Assembly (NCBI RefSeq): GCF_004320535.1
Contig: NZ_SIHY01000004.1
Coordinates: forward strand, 1-64,000
DNA length: 64,000 nucleotides
Reading direction: 5' to 3'
From: Arthrobacter sp. S41
GTDB lineage: Bacteria; Actinomycetota; Actinomycetes; Actinomycetales; Micrococcaceae
Both the position numbers and the translations under genes were made by a program. The notes beneath the pieces were generated by a model, which saw only the letters and a list, made by a program, of their open reading frames with translations, did not search any database and was not told the origin of the DNA. Positions 34,565 through 42,324 of the stretch are shown one piece after another; the stretch's first letter is position 1; every line of letters starts with the position of its first letter.

Positions 34565-35536
34565 ATGCCCGTCACATCCGTTGTCAAAGATCCGGAAACA
34601 CTCTCGCTGACCGTCCATGCAGAATTTCCGGTCAAGGTATCCCGCCTTTGGGATGCCTACCTTGATGCCCGGCAGCTTGAAAAGTTCTGGGGTCCGGTTG
34701 AATGCCCGGCAACTTTCACCCGACATGATGCCATTGTTGGCGGTCGTTCGAATTACCACATGACCACGCCCGAGGGAGAAGAATTTCACGGTTATTGGAT
34801 CTGGAACGAAATCGTCGAGCACAAGTTCTTCGAAGTTAGTGACGGCTTTGCGCATGCAGACGGGACTCCGAATACCGATTTGCCACTCAGCCGCATGGTC
34901 TTCACTTTCGACCCGACACCCGAAGGATCAAAACTGAGCATTACCGCGGTTTTTGACTCCGTCGAGGAACTAGAACAGGTGGTGGCCATGGGCATGATCG
35001 ATGGCACCCGTTCGGCGATGAGCCAGATCGAACAGGTCCTCATCGACCTGCGTGACTACGCCGAAAATTTCAGTACCGATGCACAGATTCTCTCTGATAC
35101 CCAGGTACGCATCACCCGCCTGATTCGCGGGTCAGTCGCGCAAGTTTGGCGGGCTCACCATGACGAGCAGCTCATAAAGCGCTGGATGCTCGGCCCCGAC
35201 GGATGGCAGATGACTGAATGTGCAACGGCGCAGGAAACAGGCGAGACCTACCGATACTGGTGGGAGCCGATTTCTGCTGATGCGGGTTCCGGGTTCGGGT
35301 TCACCGGCGCCGTGCTGGAATCCTTGCCGCAGTCCTATGAACAGACCACCGAGCAGATGATCGACACGGACTACCCAGCCACGGTGAACGAGCTGACACT
35401 GACACCAAATGACGGCGGAACCCTGCTCACCGCGCTCATTACCTATCCCGACGCGCAAACCCGCGACATGGTGCTCGCCACCGGAATGACAGAGGGAATG
35501 GAAGCCAGCTACGCCCGGCTCGAATCAATTCTCTAG
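34565..35536 (+). CDS. SRPBCC (AHSA1-like) protein with two tandem domains
   Basis: The 323-residue product carries two AHSA1-type START-like domains. The first (about 10-160) has FPVKVSRLWDAYLDARQLEKFWGP, and the second (about 175-320) has RGSVAQVWRAHHDEQLIKRWMLGPDGW. Both end with the GMIDG / GMTEGMEASYARLE motif of the family. Single-domain forms are usual next to ArsR genes; here the unit is duplicated. Such proteins bind hydrophobic ligands; no ligand or reaction can be assigned. It forms an operon with arsR. Confidence 0.85.
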   Translation: MPVTSVVKDPETLSLTVHAEFPVKVSRLWDAYLDARQLEKFWGPVECPATFTRHDAIVGGRSNYHMTTPEGEEFHGYWIWNEIVEHKFFEVSDGFAHADGTPNTDLPLSRMVFTFDPTPEGSKLSITAVFDSVEELEQVVAMGMIDGTRSAMSQIEQVLIDLRDYAENFSTDAQILSDTQVRITRLIRGSVAQVWRAHHDEQLIKRWMLGPDGWQMTECATAQETGETYRYWWEPISADAGSGFGFTGAVLESLPQSYEQTTEQMIDTDYPATVNELTLTPNDGGTLLTALITYPDAQTRDMVLATGMTEGMEASYARLESIL

Positions 35537-35595
35537 ATGGCGATTCGCCCCACATCCTGTCTTCGCTCGCGCGCAAATATGAAAGACTTAGCTTC

Positions 35596-36297
35596 ATGAG
35601 TTCTCACAACGCGCGCGCGGGCCTGGATAAGAAGGCCGATCAGGTTCAGGACATGTTCGACAAGCTGGCTCCACGCTACGACTTGCTCAATACCTTGATG
35701 ACCGGTGGCATTGTGAACTACTGGCGCAAGATCACCACCGAGGCTATTGCCCCAAAGCCCGGCGAGCGCATCCTCGACCTAGCAGCTGGCACCGGCACCT
35801 CTTCGGTCCCGTTGGCAGCAGCGGGCGCCAATGTCACCGCCTGCGACATGTCCAACGGCATGCTCGAAGAAGGACGCAAGCGTTACCCACAGCTGGACTT
35901 CGTCTACGGCGACGCACACGAACTTCCATTTGAAGATGACACCTTTGATGCGGTGACCATCTCCTACGGTCTGCGCAATATCGACGACACCGAGAAGGCA
36001 CTCTCGGAGCTGCGTCGCGTGACCAAGCCAGGCGGACGCATCGTCGTCGCTGAGTTCTCCACCCCAACGGTTACCCCAATCAAGGTGGCCTACCAGCAAT
36101 TTTTGCCACGCGTGATCCCTGCGCTGGGCTACATTGTTTCGCCTAACCCAACCGCTTACGCGTACCTGGCAGAGTCCATCGCGGCTTGGCCAAACCAGGA
36201 GGATCTGGGCGCCAAGTTCATCAACGTTGACTGGAAGAATGTGGAATACCGCAATCTGACCGGCGGCATCGTCGCGGTACACCGCGCCTGGAAGTAA
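35596..36297 (+). CDS. menG: Demethylmenaquinone methyltransferase (MenG/UbiE)
   Basis: The 233-residue class I SAM-dependent methyltransferase has VQDMFDKLAPRYDLLNTLMTGG at the start and the SAM motif ILDLAAGTGTSSVPLA (about residues 55-70). Later it has YGDAHELPFEDDTFDAVTISYGLRN and RIVVAEFSTP. These are the UbiE/MenG signatures. It catalyses the last step of menaquinone synthesis, methylation of demethylmenaquinone, which fits an aerobic actinobacterium using menaquinone. The gene is monocistronic and ends at a hairpin. Confidence 0.93.
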   Translation: MSSHNARAGLDKKADQVQDMFDKLAPRYDLLNTLMTGGIVNYWRKITTEAIAPKPGERILDLAAGTGTSSVPLAAAGANVTACDMSNGMLEEGRKRYPQLDFVYGDAHELPFEDDTFDAVTISYGLRNIDDTEKALSELRRVTKPGGRIVVAEFSTPTVTPIKVAYQQFLPRVIPALGYIVSPNPTAYAYLAESIAAWPNQEDLGAKFINVDWKNVEYRNLTGGIVAVHRAWK

Positions 36298-36314
36298 CCC
36301 TTCACAGTCTTACT

Positions 36315-36350
36315 TTTCGGCTCGCATCCTTTGCTGGATGCGGGCCGAAA
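36315..36350 (+). terminator. Terminator hairpin after menG
   Basis: Arms 36315-36329 and 36336-36350 pair over 15 bp with one G-T pair and a loop of six. There is no T-run after it. Confidence 0.65.
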
Positions 36351-36394
36351 GTTCGTTAACGACGAGACAACAATCTGCTGTTACACTCGTTTTC

Positions 36395-36409
36395 ATGGAT
36401 ACCTACTAA
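36395..36409 (+). CDS. Leader peptide MDTY upstream of the ABC-F gene
   Basis: ATG GAT ACC TAC TAA forms a four-residue reading frame. TACACT at 36382-36387 ends seven bases before the ATG, so the ATG is likely the 5' end of the message (leaderless). The stop is directly followed by the left arm of a long stem (from 36412). This is the layout of ribosome-mediated attenuation known for antibiotic-inducible ABC-F genes. The call rests on position and structure only. Confidence 0.5.
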   Translation: MDTY

Positions 36410-36411
36410 GC

Positions 36412-36480
36412 TAGCCAATGATCTTGCGCCCCTCATATTCGGGGCGACCCGTTCATTTTGGCTACCGGCTACGGTGTCCC
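36412..36480 (+). promoter_or_regulatory. Putative attenuator stem in the ABC-F leader
   Basis: TAGCCAATGA (36412-36421) pairs with TCATTTTGGCTA (36453-36464, two bases bulged). It encloses a strong inner stem CGCCCC / GGGGCG (36427-36432, 36441-36446) with an 8-base loop. A second GGCTA at 36467-36471 offers an alternative partner for TAGCC, and a T-rich stretch follows from 36481. A ribosome paused on the MDTY frame would cover the left arm and change the fold. Confidence 0.5.
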
Positions 36481-36561
36481 TTTCTTTCTAGCTCCCTATA
36501 GGTTGAGCCAGTTCTTGATTCCGCCAGTCGGCAGCCTCTTCACCATCTGTGGGAGGAATAT

Positions 36562-38166
36562 ATGTCTTTGACTCCACCAATAACCCTGCACAATCTCAGC
36601 TTCCAATGGCCTACCGGCGAGCGCGCTTTAACTAACTTGGAAGGAACCTTCCCGGCCGGACGAGTCGGACTCACCGGCAGAAATGGCAGCGGAAAATCGA
36701 CACTGCTTAAGCTCATGGCCGGGCTGCTGAAGCCTACCAGCGGATCAATTGAAGCTAACGCCCAGATCGGCTACCTGCCACAAACGATCACCTCGGAAAA
36801 GAACGCAACTGTGGCGCAGCTACTTCGCGTTGACAAGTCGCTTGTTGCGCTGCGAGCCATTGAGGCTGGCAGTGTCGATCCGGCCGACTTTGATGCGGTG
36901 GGCGATAACTGGGATGTAGAAGCGCGTATTGAAGCTGAGTTGGACCGACTTGGCCTTGGGCACCTGAGTTTGGAACGTGAGGTAGGTTCACTCTCCGGTG
37001 GCGAAGCCATGTTGCTGGCCGTGCTGGGCCTACAGCTTGCCGGAAACGAGACCACTCTGCTTGATGAACCAACCAATAATCTTGATGCGCCCACCCGTGA
37101 GCTGCTCTATGATCTGGTGCGTTCTTGGAAAGGATCGTTGATTGTGGTCAGCCACGATCTGGCGTTGTTAGAGCTAATTGAGCACACCGTGGAACTGTAC
37201 GCCGGGGAACTGCGCGTATTTGGCGGGCCCTACAGCGTTTACCTTCAGCAGCTGGATACTGAACAGCTCGCCGCACAGCAAGCGGCAAAAACTGCTCAAA
37301 ATCACCTGAAGGTGGAAAAGCGTCAGCGCGTGCAGGCTGAGACCAAGCTGGCGCGCGCCAAACGCAAAGGCCGTGCCGAACAACTCGGCGGCGGATTACC
37401 GAAGATTCTGGCCAATAGCCTGCGTCAGAAGTCCGAAGCGAATGCTGGAAAGATGCGCTCAAATCTGGAGGGAAAGGTCGAGAGCGCTCAGGGAAAGGTT
37501 GATGACGCGGATCAAAAAGTGAGAGAGGTTGAACATATTAACCTTGAACTGCCTGATCCACAGTTGCCCGCAGGTAAGCAGGTAGCTACGGTGCTTTCTG
37601 GTCTAACTCAGCACATCATTCAGGGTCCTGAACGAGTCGGGCTGATCGGGCCTAACGGGTCAGGCAAAAGCACCTTGTTGCGGCAATTAGTTTCAGGCAC
37701 AAAGCCCGAAGAGCAACTGAGCGGGACGCTGCACCTAGAGCGCGTCGGCTATCTACCGCAGCGGCTGGTGGGTCTTGATGACCAGCTCAGCGCCATGGAC
37801 AACGTGGCTGCCGTAGCGCCGTCGGCAAATAGCGGGCAGATTCGCAATATGCTCGCCCGATTGCTGTTGCGTGGTGCCAGCGCAGATCGGGCACTGGGCA
37901 CACTTTCAGGCGGTGAGCGCTTCCGCGTTTATCTAGCCACGCTCTTACTGGCTGAGCCCACTGCGCAAATGCTCATACTCGACGAGCCGACAAATAATCT
38001 GGATATCGACAGTGTGCGACAGCTAGCCGAAGCTTTGCAGACCTACCGTGGAGCGTTGTTGGTAGTCAGCCACGATCAGCAGTTCCTGGCACAGCTGAAG
38101 CTGGACTATTTTCTTGAACTCTCGGCACAAGGAAACCTGAGCAAGTCCTACCCCGACCCGGTTTGA
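36562..38166 (+). CDS. ABC-F family ATPase (ribosome-protection type candidate)
   Basis: The 534-residue protein has two ABC ATPase domains and no membrane segments. Domain 1 (1-215) has GRNGSGKST, LSGGE and DEPTNNLD; domain 2 (about 345-525) has GPNGSGKST, LSGGER and DEPTNNLD. A charged helical linker (about 230-325, rich in Lys, Gln, Arg) separates them, the P-site-reaching element of ABC-F proteins. GGGAGGA precedes ATG 36562. The long regulated leader (36395-36561) suggests an antibiotic-inducible resistance factor, not a housekeeping EttA. The drug class cannot be read from sequence. Confidence 0.85.
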   Translation: MSLTPPITLHNLSFQWPTGERALTNLEGTFPAGRVGLTGRNGSGKSTLLKLMAGLLKPTSGSIEANAQIGYLPQTITSEKNATVAQLLRVDKSLVALRAIEAGSVDPADFDAVGDNWDVEARIEAELDRLGLGHLSLEREVGSLSGGEAMLLAVLGLQLAGNETTLLDEPTNNLDAPTRELLYDLVRSWKGSLIVVSHDLALLELIEHTVELYAGELRVFGGPYSVYLQQLDTEQLAAQQAAKTAQNHLKVEKRQRVQAETKLARAKRKGRAEQLGGGLPKILANSLRQKSEANAGKMRSNLEGKVESAQGKVDDADQKVREVEHINLELPDPQLPAGKQVATVLSGLTQHIIQGPERVGLIGPNGSGKSTLLRQLVSGTKPEEQLSGTLHLERVGYLPQRLVGLDDQLSAMDNVAAVAPSANSGQIRNMLARLLLRGASADRALGTLSGGERFRVYLATLLLAEPTAQMLILDEPTNNLDIDSVRQLAEALQTYRGALLVVSHDQQFLAQLKLDYFLELSAQGNLSKSYPDPV

Positions 38167-38175
38167 TCCCCAACT

Positions 38176-38217
38176 GGCGGTGTGCTTCCGGTTTAGACTT
38201 GAGCAAAGCACACCGCC
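38176..38217 (+). terminator. Terminator hairpin after the ABC-F gene
   Basis: GGCGGTGTGCTT (38176-38187) pairs perfectly with 38206-38217 around an 18-base loop, ten bases after the stop codon. No T-run. Confidence 0.6.
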
Positions 38218-38241
38218 GCGGATCTCGAAAGCAAGTGGAAC

Positions 38242-38493
38242 ATGTCATATCCCCAGCGCACCGTTGAAGTAGTAAACACCGGACTGGTCATCGACCAGTC
38301 CGCCACCTTGCTCTGGACTGATATCAAACGTGCGTTCATTTACGAAACCGGATCAGGGCAAGAAGCCCTTACCTGTGCAGAATTCATGCTGGTTGAAGGC
38401 TACAGCGTAGAAATCAACAGCCAAATGCCTGGCTGGGATCTCGCTTTGGAGCACTTACCTCAACGTATTAATAACCTCGTCGACGAACGCTAG
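38242..38493 (+). CDS. Conserved-looking hypothetical protein (83 aa)
   Basis: The 83-residue soluble, acidic product starts at ATG 38242 with GTGGA upstream. It has no signal peptide, membrane segment or motif that I recognise; three aromatic-rich strands in the first half suggest a small alpha/beta domain. It is 20 bases ahead of the hydrolase-like gene and is probably co-transcribed with it. Confidence 0.65.
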   Translation: MSYPQRTVEVVNTGLVIDQSATLLWTDIKRAFIYETGSGQEALTCAEFMLVEGYSVEINSQMPGWDLALEHLPQRINNLVDER

Positions 38494-38513
38494 AGACTTC
38501 TAGGAGTACTGTC

Positions 38514-39104
38514 ATGGCAACCATTGTTTTGTTCCACCACGTCCAAGGACTAACCCCCGGCGTCCAAGCGATGGCGGGCGAACTGCGTGCGGCCGGGCAC
38601 ACGGTTCATACTCTGGATCTGTTTGCAGGAAAACTCCCCAAGGACCTTGAGTCCGGAATTCGTCTGGCCAATAAGCTCAGCGAAGACAAGATCCAAGAAC
38701 GCGTGGACAAGCTCTTCAGCAAGCTACCCGAAGAGCTGGTGTACATCGGCACTTCGTGGGGTGCAGCCTTGGCCCAACAGTGCGCACAACAGCGCCCGGG
38801 AACCGTCGCAGCTGTGTTGCTTGAGTCCTTCGTAGACCTGGACGCCGACTGGAGCTTCGGGCCATGGCCGGAAAATGTTCCAGTACAGATCCACGGTATG
38901 GATGAAGATCCATTCTTCGCCATGGAAGGCGACTTGGAATCGGCACAAAACTTCGCCGAAGGTGAAGGTAAAGACGTGGCGCAGTTGTTCACCTACCCGG
39001 GAAACCAACATCTGTTTACCGACAGCTCCTTGCCTTCGCATGATCCTGCGGCCAGGGCGCTGGTCATGGAACGGATCATCAAGTTCTTGGAGCCTTACGT
39101 CTAG
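38514..39104 (+). CDS. Dienelactone hydrolase-like alpha/beta hydrolase
   Basis: The 196-residue product has the short alpha/beta hydrolase pattern of the dienelactone hydrolase family: IVLFHHVQGLTPGVQAMAGELRAAGH at the start, a nucleophile elbow GTSWGAALAQQ (about residues 80-90) and a late GNQHLFTDSS segment with the histidine. Classical dienelactone hydrolases use cysteine in GxCxG; here the nucleophile is serine. An Asp of the triad lies in the GMDEDPFF region. The substrate is unknown. Confidence 0.8.
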   Translation: MATIVLFHHVQGLTPGVQAMAGELRAAGHTVHTLDLFAGKLPKDLESGIRLANKLSEDKIQERVDKLFSKLPEELVYIGTSWGAALAQQCAQQRPGTVAAVLLESFVDLDADWSFGPWPENVPVQIHGMDEDPFFAMEGDLESAQNFAEGEGKDVAQLFTYPGNQHLFTDSSLPSHDPAARALVMERIIKFLEPYV

Positions 39105-39322
39105 GACTTGTCCTCAACCAACGATTCATAGAAGCTGTCTTCTTCAGCTCCATGATTTTCTGAGAATACTCGGCATTTCTCTGTCGTCACTCGAATATTT
39201 GGAAGGTCCGCGTCCAGATATCGGTTGCTGAAGGCAGGGCATCGCCGAATGGGTGCATGCCCACCATCTTTTATTTGTTGCCGTAGCGGATTTGGCCACG
39301 GCTATTACGCCTTGGTCGATCA

Positions 39323-40291
39323 TCAAAAACGCTCTGAACCTTGCAATGCGGTTCGCCGGTAAGTTCCCGGAGGACTGCCCAACTCCCGCTTAAAAGCAAG
39401 GGCGAAGGCAGCTTCCGAACCATAACCAACTTCTTCAGCGATAGTGGCAATGGTTTCATCTGTAGAGGTCAGACGGTGGGCTCCAATCTCAACGCGCCAA
39501 CGTGTGAGATATTCAAGCGGACCGACCCCTACAACCGCTTTAAATCTGGCCGCCAAGGTGGATCGGGAAACATGCGCTTTATCAGCAAGAAGCTGAACAG
39601 TCCAACGCGCTGACGGGTTGCTGTGTATGGAACGCAATGCGTCGGACGCAACTGGATCAGAGAGCCCATTGAGCCAGCCAGTGCCTTGCGGATCCTGAGC
39701 CAGATAATGACGAATGATATCGATCAACAGGACAACTGCTAGGTGTGCGCCTACAACACCGGCGCCAATACGCTGGTCAGATGATTCGTGACCAATCCTC
39801 CCCAATAAGTACTGTGACATCGCAGCACCCGGAGCGTGCGCCGGTAAATGAATGACCGGCGGAAGCGAATCCAGCAACAGCTCATGCGCGTTGCGGTCAA
39901 ACCTGAAGCTCCCGCCGATTAGCACTGCGCTCACCGGTTGCTCGCTGGCACCAACCTCTGCGCTACGACCGGCCGTGGCCCGGAATAGCGAGGAAGCTTG
40001 CTGTTCGGGAACCTGACCGGAAGTGGAGAGGACAAATTCTTGCGGTCGGGTAAGCAGGAAAGAATCACCTGTATTTAAGGTCAGCGGCTGAGCCAAACCT
40101 TCGGTATCCAGTGTGCAGGAACCTTCTAAAACCGAATTGAACTTGGCTCCGCCCGGAGCCGGAAATCGCACCGCCCATGCCCCACGGCCGGTGAAGGTCG
40201 AAGTACGCTCACCACGGGCCTTGAGTAATGCGAGGACGTCCTCAAGTGGATCGATCAAATCTGGATGATTTATAGGTTTTTCTGGACTCAT
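39323..40291 (-). CDS. AraC family transcriptional regulator with cupin domain
   Basis: The 322-residue product has an N-terminal cupin_6-like domain (about 15-195, GAWAVRFPAPGGAKFNSVLEGSC) and two C-terminal helix-turn-helix motifs (about 225-315; QLLADKAHVSRSTLAARFKAVVG and IATIAEEVGYGSEAAFALAFKRELG). This is the RCS/AraC type found divergent from short-chain dehydrogenase genes. ATG 40291 is used; the longer open frame to 40663 overlaps the SDR gene. Its regulated partner is a pseudogene here. The 218 bases between 39105 and 39322 hold nothing that I can identify. Confidence 0.85.
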   Translation of the reverse strand: MSPEKPINHPDLIDPLEDVLALLKARGERTSTFTGRGAWAVRFPAPGGAKFNSVLEGSCTLDTEGLAQPLTLNTGDSFLLTRPQEFVLSTSGQVPEQQASSLFRATAGRSAEVGASEQPVSAVLIGGSFRFDRNAHELLLDSLPPVIHLPAHAPGAAMSQYLLGRIGHESSDQRIGAGVVGAHLAVVLLIDIIRHYLAQDPQGTGWLNGLSDPVASDALRSIHSNPSARWTVQLLADKAHVSRSTLAARFKAVVGVGPLEYLTRWRVEIGAHRLTSTDETIATIAEEVGYGSEAAFALAFKRELGSPPGTYRRTALQGSERF

Positions 40292-40294
40292 AAC

Positions 40295-40309
40295 GATAGA
40301 TAGTCTATC
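40295..40309. promoter_or_regulatory. Palindrome in the AraC-SDR divergent region
   Basis: GATAG-ATAGT-CTATC (40295-40309) lies 4 bases from the araC start and 44 bases from the SDR start. It could be the operator shared by both genes. Confidence 0.4.
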
Positions 40310-40352
40310 TCTCGCGGGCCTATTGTGGAAGAAGTTCACAAAAGTAGCACAA

Positions 40353-41299
40353 ATGACCAATCTAATCACCACCGAGTTCCCCCTCGCGCAACGGCAGATC
40401 ACATTCTGGACGGGGTCGCACTTAATGGCAAACGCATGATTGTCACTGGCGGAGCCTCCGGCATCGGAGCACAAACGGTGCGCGCCCTTGCCAAGGCTGG
40501 TGCCGAAGTTACCGCTGCCGTCCGCAATCCAGCCGCACTGCAACCAATCATTCAAGAGGCAAAAGACAAAAACTGGCCCGGGACGATTAACGCGGCCCGG
40601 CTTGACCTTGCAGATCTTGGCTAGGTACGCGAATTTACTGATTCCTGGGACGGACCTCTGCACTCATTGGTAGCCAACGCCGGAATCATGGCCATCCCTG
40701 AGTTGCGACGCGCGCCCGGCGGCTGGGAGCTACAACTAGCTACCAACTATCTAGGCCACTTCACATTGACCACTTGGTTAGATGACGCACTGCGTGCCGC
40801 AGGCGATGCGCGAGTAACCATCGTCAGCTCAGGTGCACATCGGAACAACCCCTTAAACTATCAAGATCCCCAATTCGAGCAGACACCTTACGATCCATGG
40901 GTTGCCTACGGCCAATCCAAAACGGCAGGCGTACTGCTGGCAGTTGGCATCGCGAACCGCTGGGCGAAGGACGGTATCGTCGCAAACGCGCTCATGCCTG
41001 GCTGGATCAATACCAATCTGCAGCGGCACATCGACTTGGAAACATTGCAAAAAATGGGCGGGGCAGACGCTGAAGGCAACCGCATCGATCAGCCGCATTA
41101 CAAAACAATGGAACAAGGGGCGGCAACGAATGTTCTGTTTGCGGCGTCACCGATCCTAGCGGGCGTCACCGGACGTTACTTCGAAGACAATCAGGAAGCA
41201 GCCATCGCGACAAGTGACACTGGTGCCGGCGTAGCTGCGCACGCACTTGACCCTGAGCACGCCGAGAAACTTTGGGAGTACGCCCAAAGCGTCCTCTAA
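40353..41299 (+). pseudogene. Short-chain dehydrogenase pseudogene (frameshift plus amber codon)
   Basis: The reading begins MTNLITTEF at ATG 40353, the usual start of this SDR group. It then continues in another frame from about 40382 (RATADHILDGVALNGKR, then the cofactor motif VTGGASGIGAQTVRALA). This needs loss of one base near the C-run 40379-40383. A TAG at 40622-40624 interrupts the frame inside LDLADLG*VREFTD. Beyond it the same frame continues intact with VANAGIMAIPEL, the NYLGHF strand, SSGAH, the catalytic YGQSK and the C-terminus to 41299. Two independent lesions argue for a true pseudogene. Confidence 0.85.
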
Positions 41300-41320
41300 G
41301 CAAAAAATGGGCCGAAAATC

Positions 41321-41357
41321 GAAGATCCCCTTCACCGAATCGGTGAAGGGGATCTTC
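41321..41357 (-). terminator. Terminator downstream of tRNA-Lys
   Basis: Perfect 18-bp arms (41321-41338, 41340-41357) followed on the minus strand by GATTTT. It may also stop plus-strand transcription from the SDR pseudogene. Confidence 0.8.
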
Positions 41358-41363
41358 TGGTTG

Positions 41364-41436
41364 TGCGCCCTGCGGGGATCGAACCCGCGACCAATGGATT
41401 AAAAGTCCAGTGCTCTACCAGCTGAGCTAAAGGCGC
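41364..41436 (-). tRNA. tRNA-Lys (anticodon TTT)
   Basis: On the minus strand GCGCCTT (41436-41430) pairs with AGGGCGC before the discriminator A at 41364. A D-arm GCTCAGCTGGTAGAGC, an anticodon loop CTTTTAA with TTT at 41403-41401 and a T-arm GCGGGTTCGATCCCCGC are all in place. The gene has 73 bases and no encoded CCA. It reads AAA/AAG. Confidence 0.96.
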
Positions 41437-41596
41437 ACGGCACAAGGCCAAAAACCATACTACCTGATGTAACCGCGTGAGTATTAATCGGCCGTATTAG
41501 CGCGTCGGACAACCGCATATTTGGCTAAATCCCGCACCTTGTGCGCTGCAACACCAGTTAACGAACCCTCAAGGTTCGGGGAGTATTCTTGAGCCC

Positions 41597-42262
41597 ATGA
41601 AAGGTGCACGCGCAGGATCAAAAGTAGCTCAGGATGCCGGATACCGTCATCACAAACCACGCCCCTTCTCCCCCGAAGAATTCGAGCCCTACGAAGGTGG
41701 TGCCGACCCGGCGCGCGTTTCAGAAGCCGCTCATCTTTCAGCCCAAGCATTTGTCCGCCGTGGCATCGCCAACAATGACCCAGAGGTTTCTAACCGGCTG
41801 ATTGCGGTGGCCGAAAATGAGGGTCTTGAGGTGCTCGCAGAACTGTGGAGTGAGGCACCAGCTCATTCACTGCCCGGCGCACTATGGCGTCTGTACGCAG
41901 TTCGCGCGGCAACCATGAGTAAACCAGAAGTGCATTCGGCGCGTTTCCAAGCAGGAGCGCATAGGGCCCAAGTTGAACGGATTGTCGCCGGCGTTGCCGA
42001 ACCTCCTACCGCGGAAGAGCTGAAGAACATGACCGGCTCGATTCTATCCGGCGCATTTGACGGAGATTTCGCCCACGCCTTGGAGCGTACCGCGGCCTAT
42101 TGCCGAGTCCTTGTGCTGGGAATGACAGAACACGCTGATGCCGCTGACCTGTCCAATAGTGATCGCGGCAGCAAGCTGACACAGCAGGCTCGTGCGCTGA
42201 GCAGGACCGCAGCCGATCTGGAAATCTGCGCCCGACTGTGGCGCCAAGACGCATTGGATTAA
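41597..42262 (+). CDS. Conserved-looking hypothetical protein (221 aa)
   Basis: The 221-residue, helix-rich soluble product has a basic, disordered start (KGARAGSKVAQDAGYRHHK) and a body rich in Ala, Glu and Leu. No catalytic motif or membrane segment is visible and I do not recognise the family. TATTCT at 41583-41588 ends eight bases before the ATG with no good ribosome site, so the message may be leaderless. Codon use is like that of its neighbours. Confidence 0.7.
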   Translation: MKGARAGSKVAQDAGYRHHKPRPFSPEEFEPYEGGADPARVSEAAHLSAQAFVRRGIANNDPEVSNRLIAVAENEGLEVLAELWSEAPAHSLPGALWRLYAVRAATMSKPEVHSARFQAGAHRAQVERIVAGVAEPPTAEELKNMTGSILSGAFDGDFAHALERTAAYCRVLVLGMTEHADAADLSNSDRGSKLTQQARALSRTAADLEICARLWRQDALD

Positions 42263-42324
42263 AAAGCCAGTACAGAGTTCTAGGATGGATGAGGAACTAG
42301 TCCCGTAATTTTAGGCAGGTACGT

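Noticed and set aside
39323-40663. 446-residue form of the AraC regulator
   Set aside because: The N-terminal 124 residues lie antisense to the SDR gene and have no domain; ATG 40291 starts the cupin domain correctly.
40325-41299. SDR as two separate genes of 99 and 210 residues, or programmed read-through of TAG
   Set aside because: The parts are halves of one domain, the second has no start with a ribosome site, and the additional N-terminal frameshift argues for decay and not recoding.
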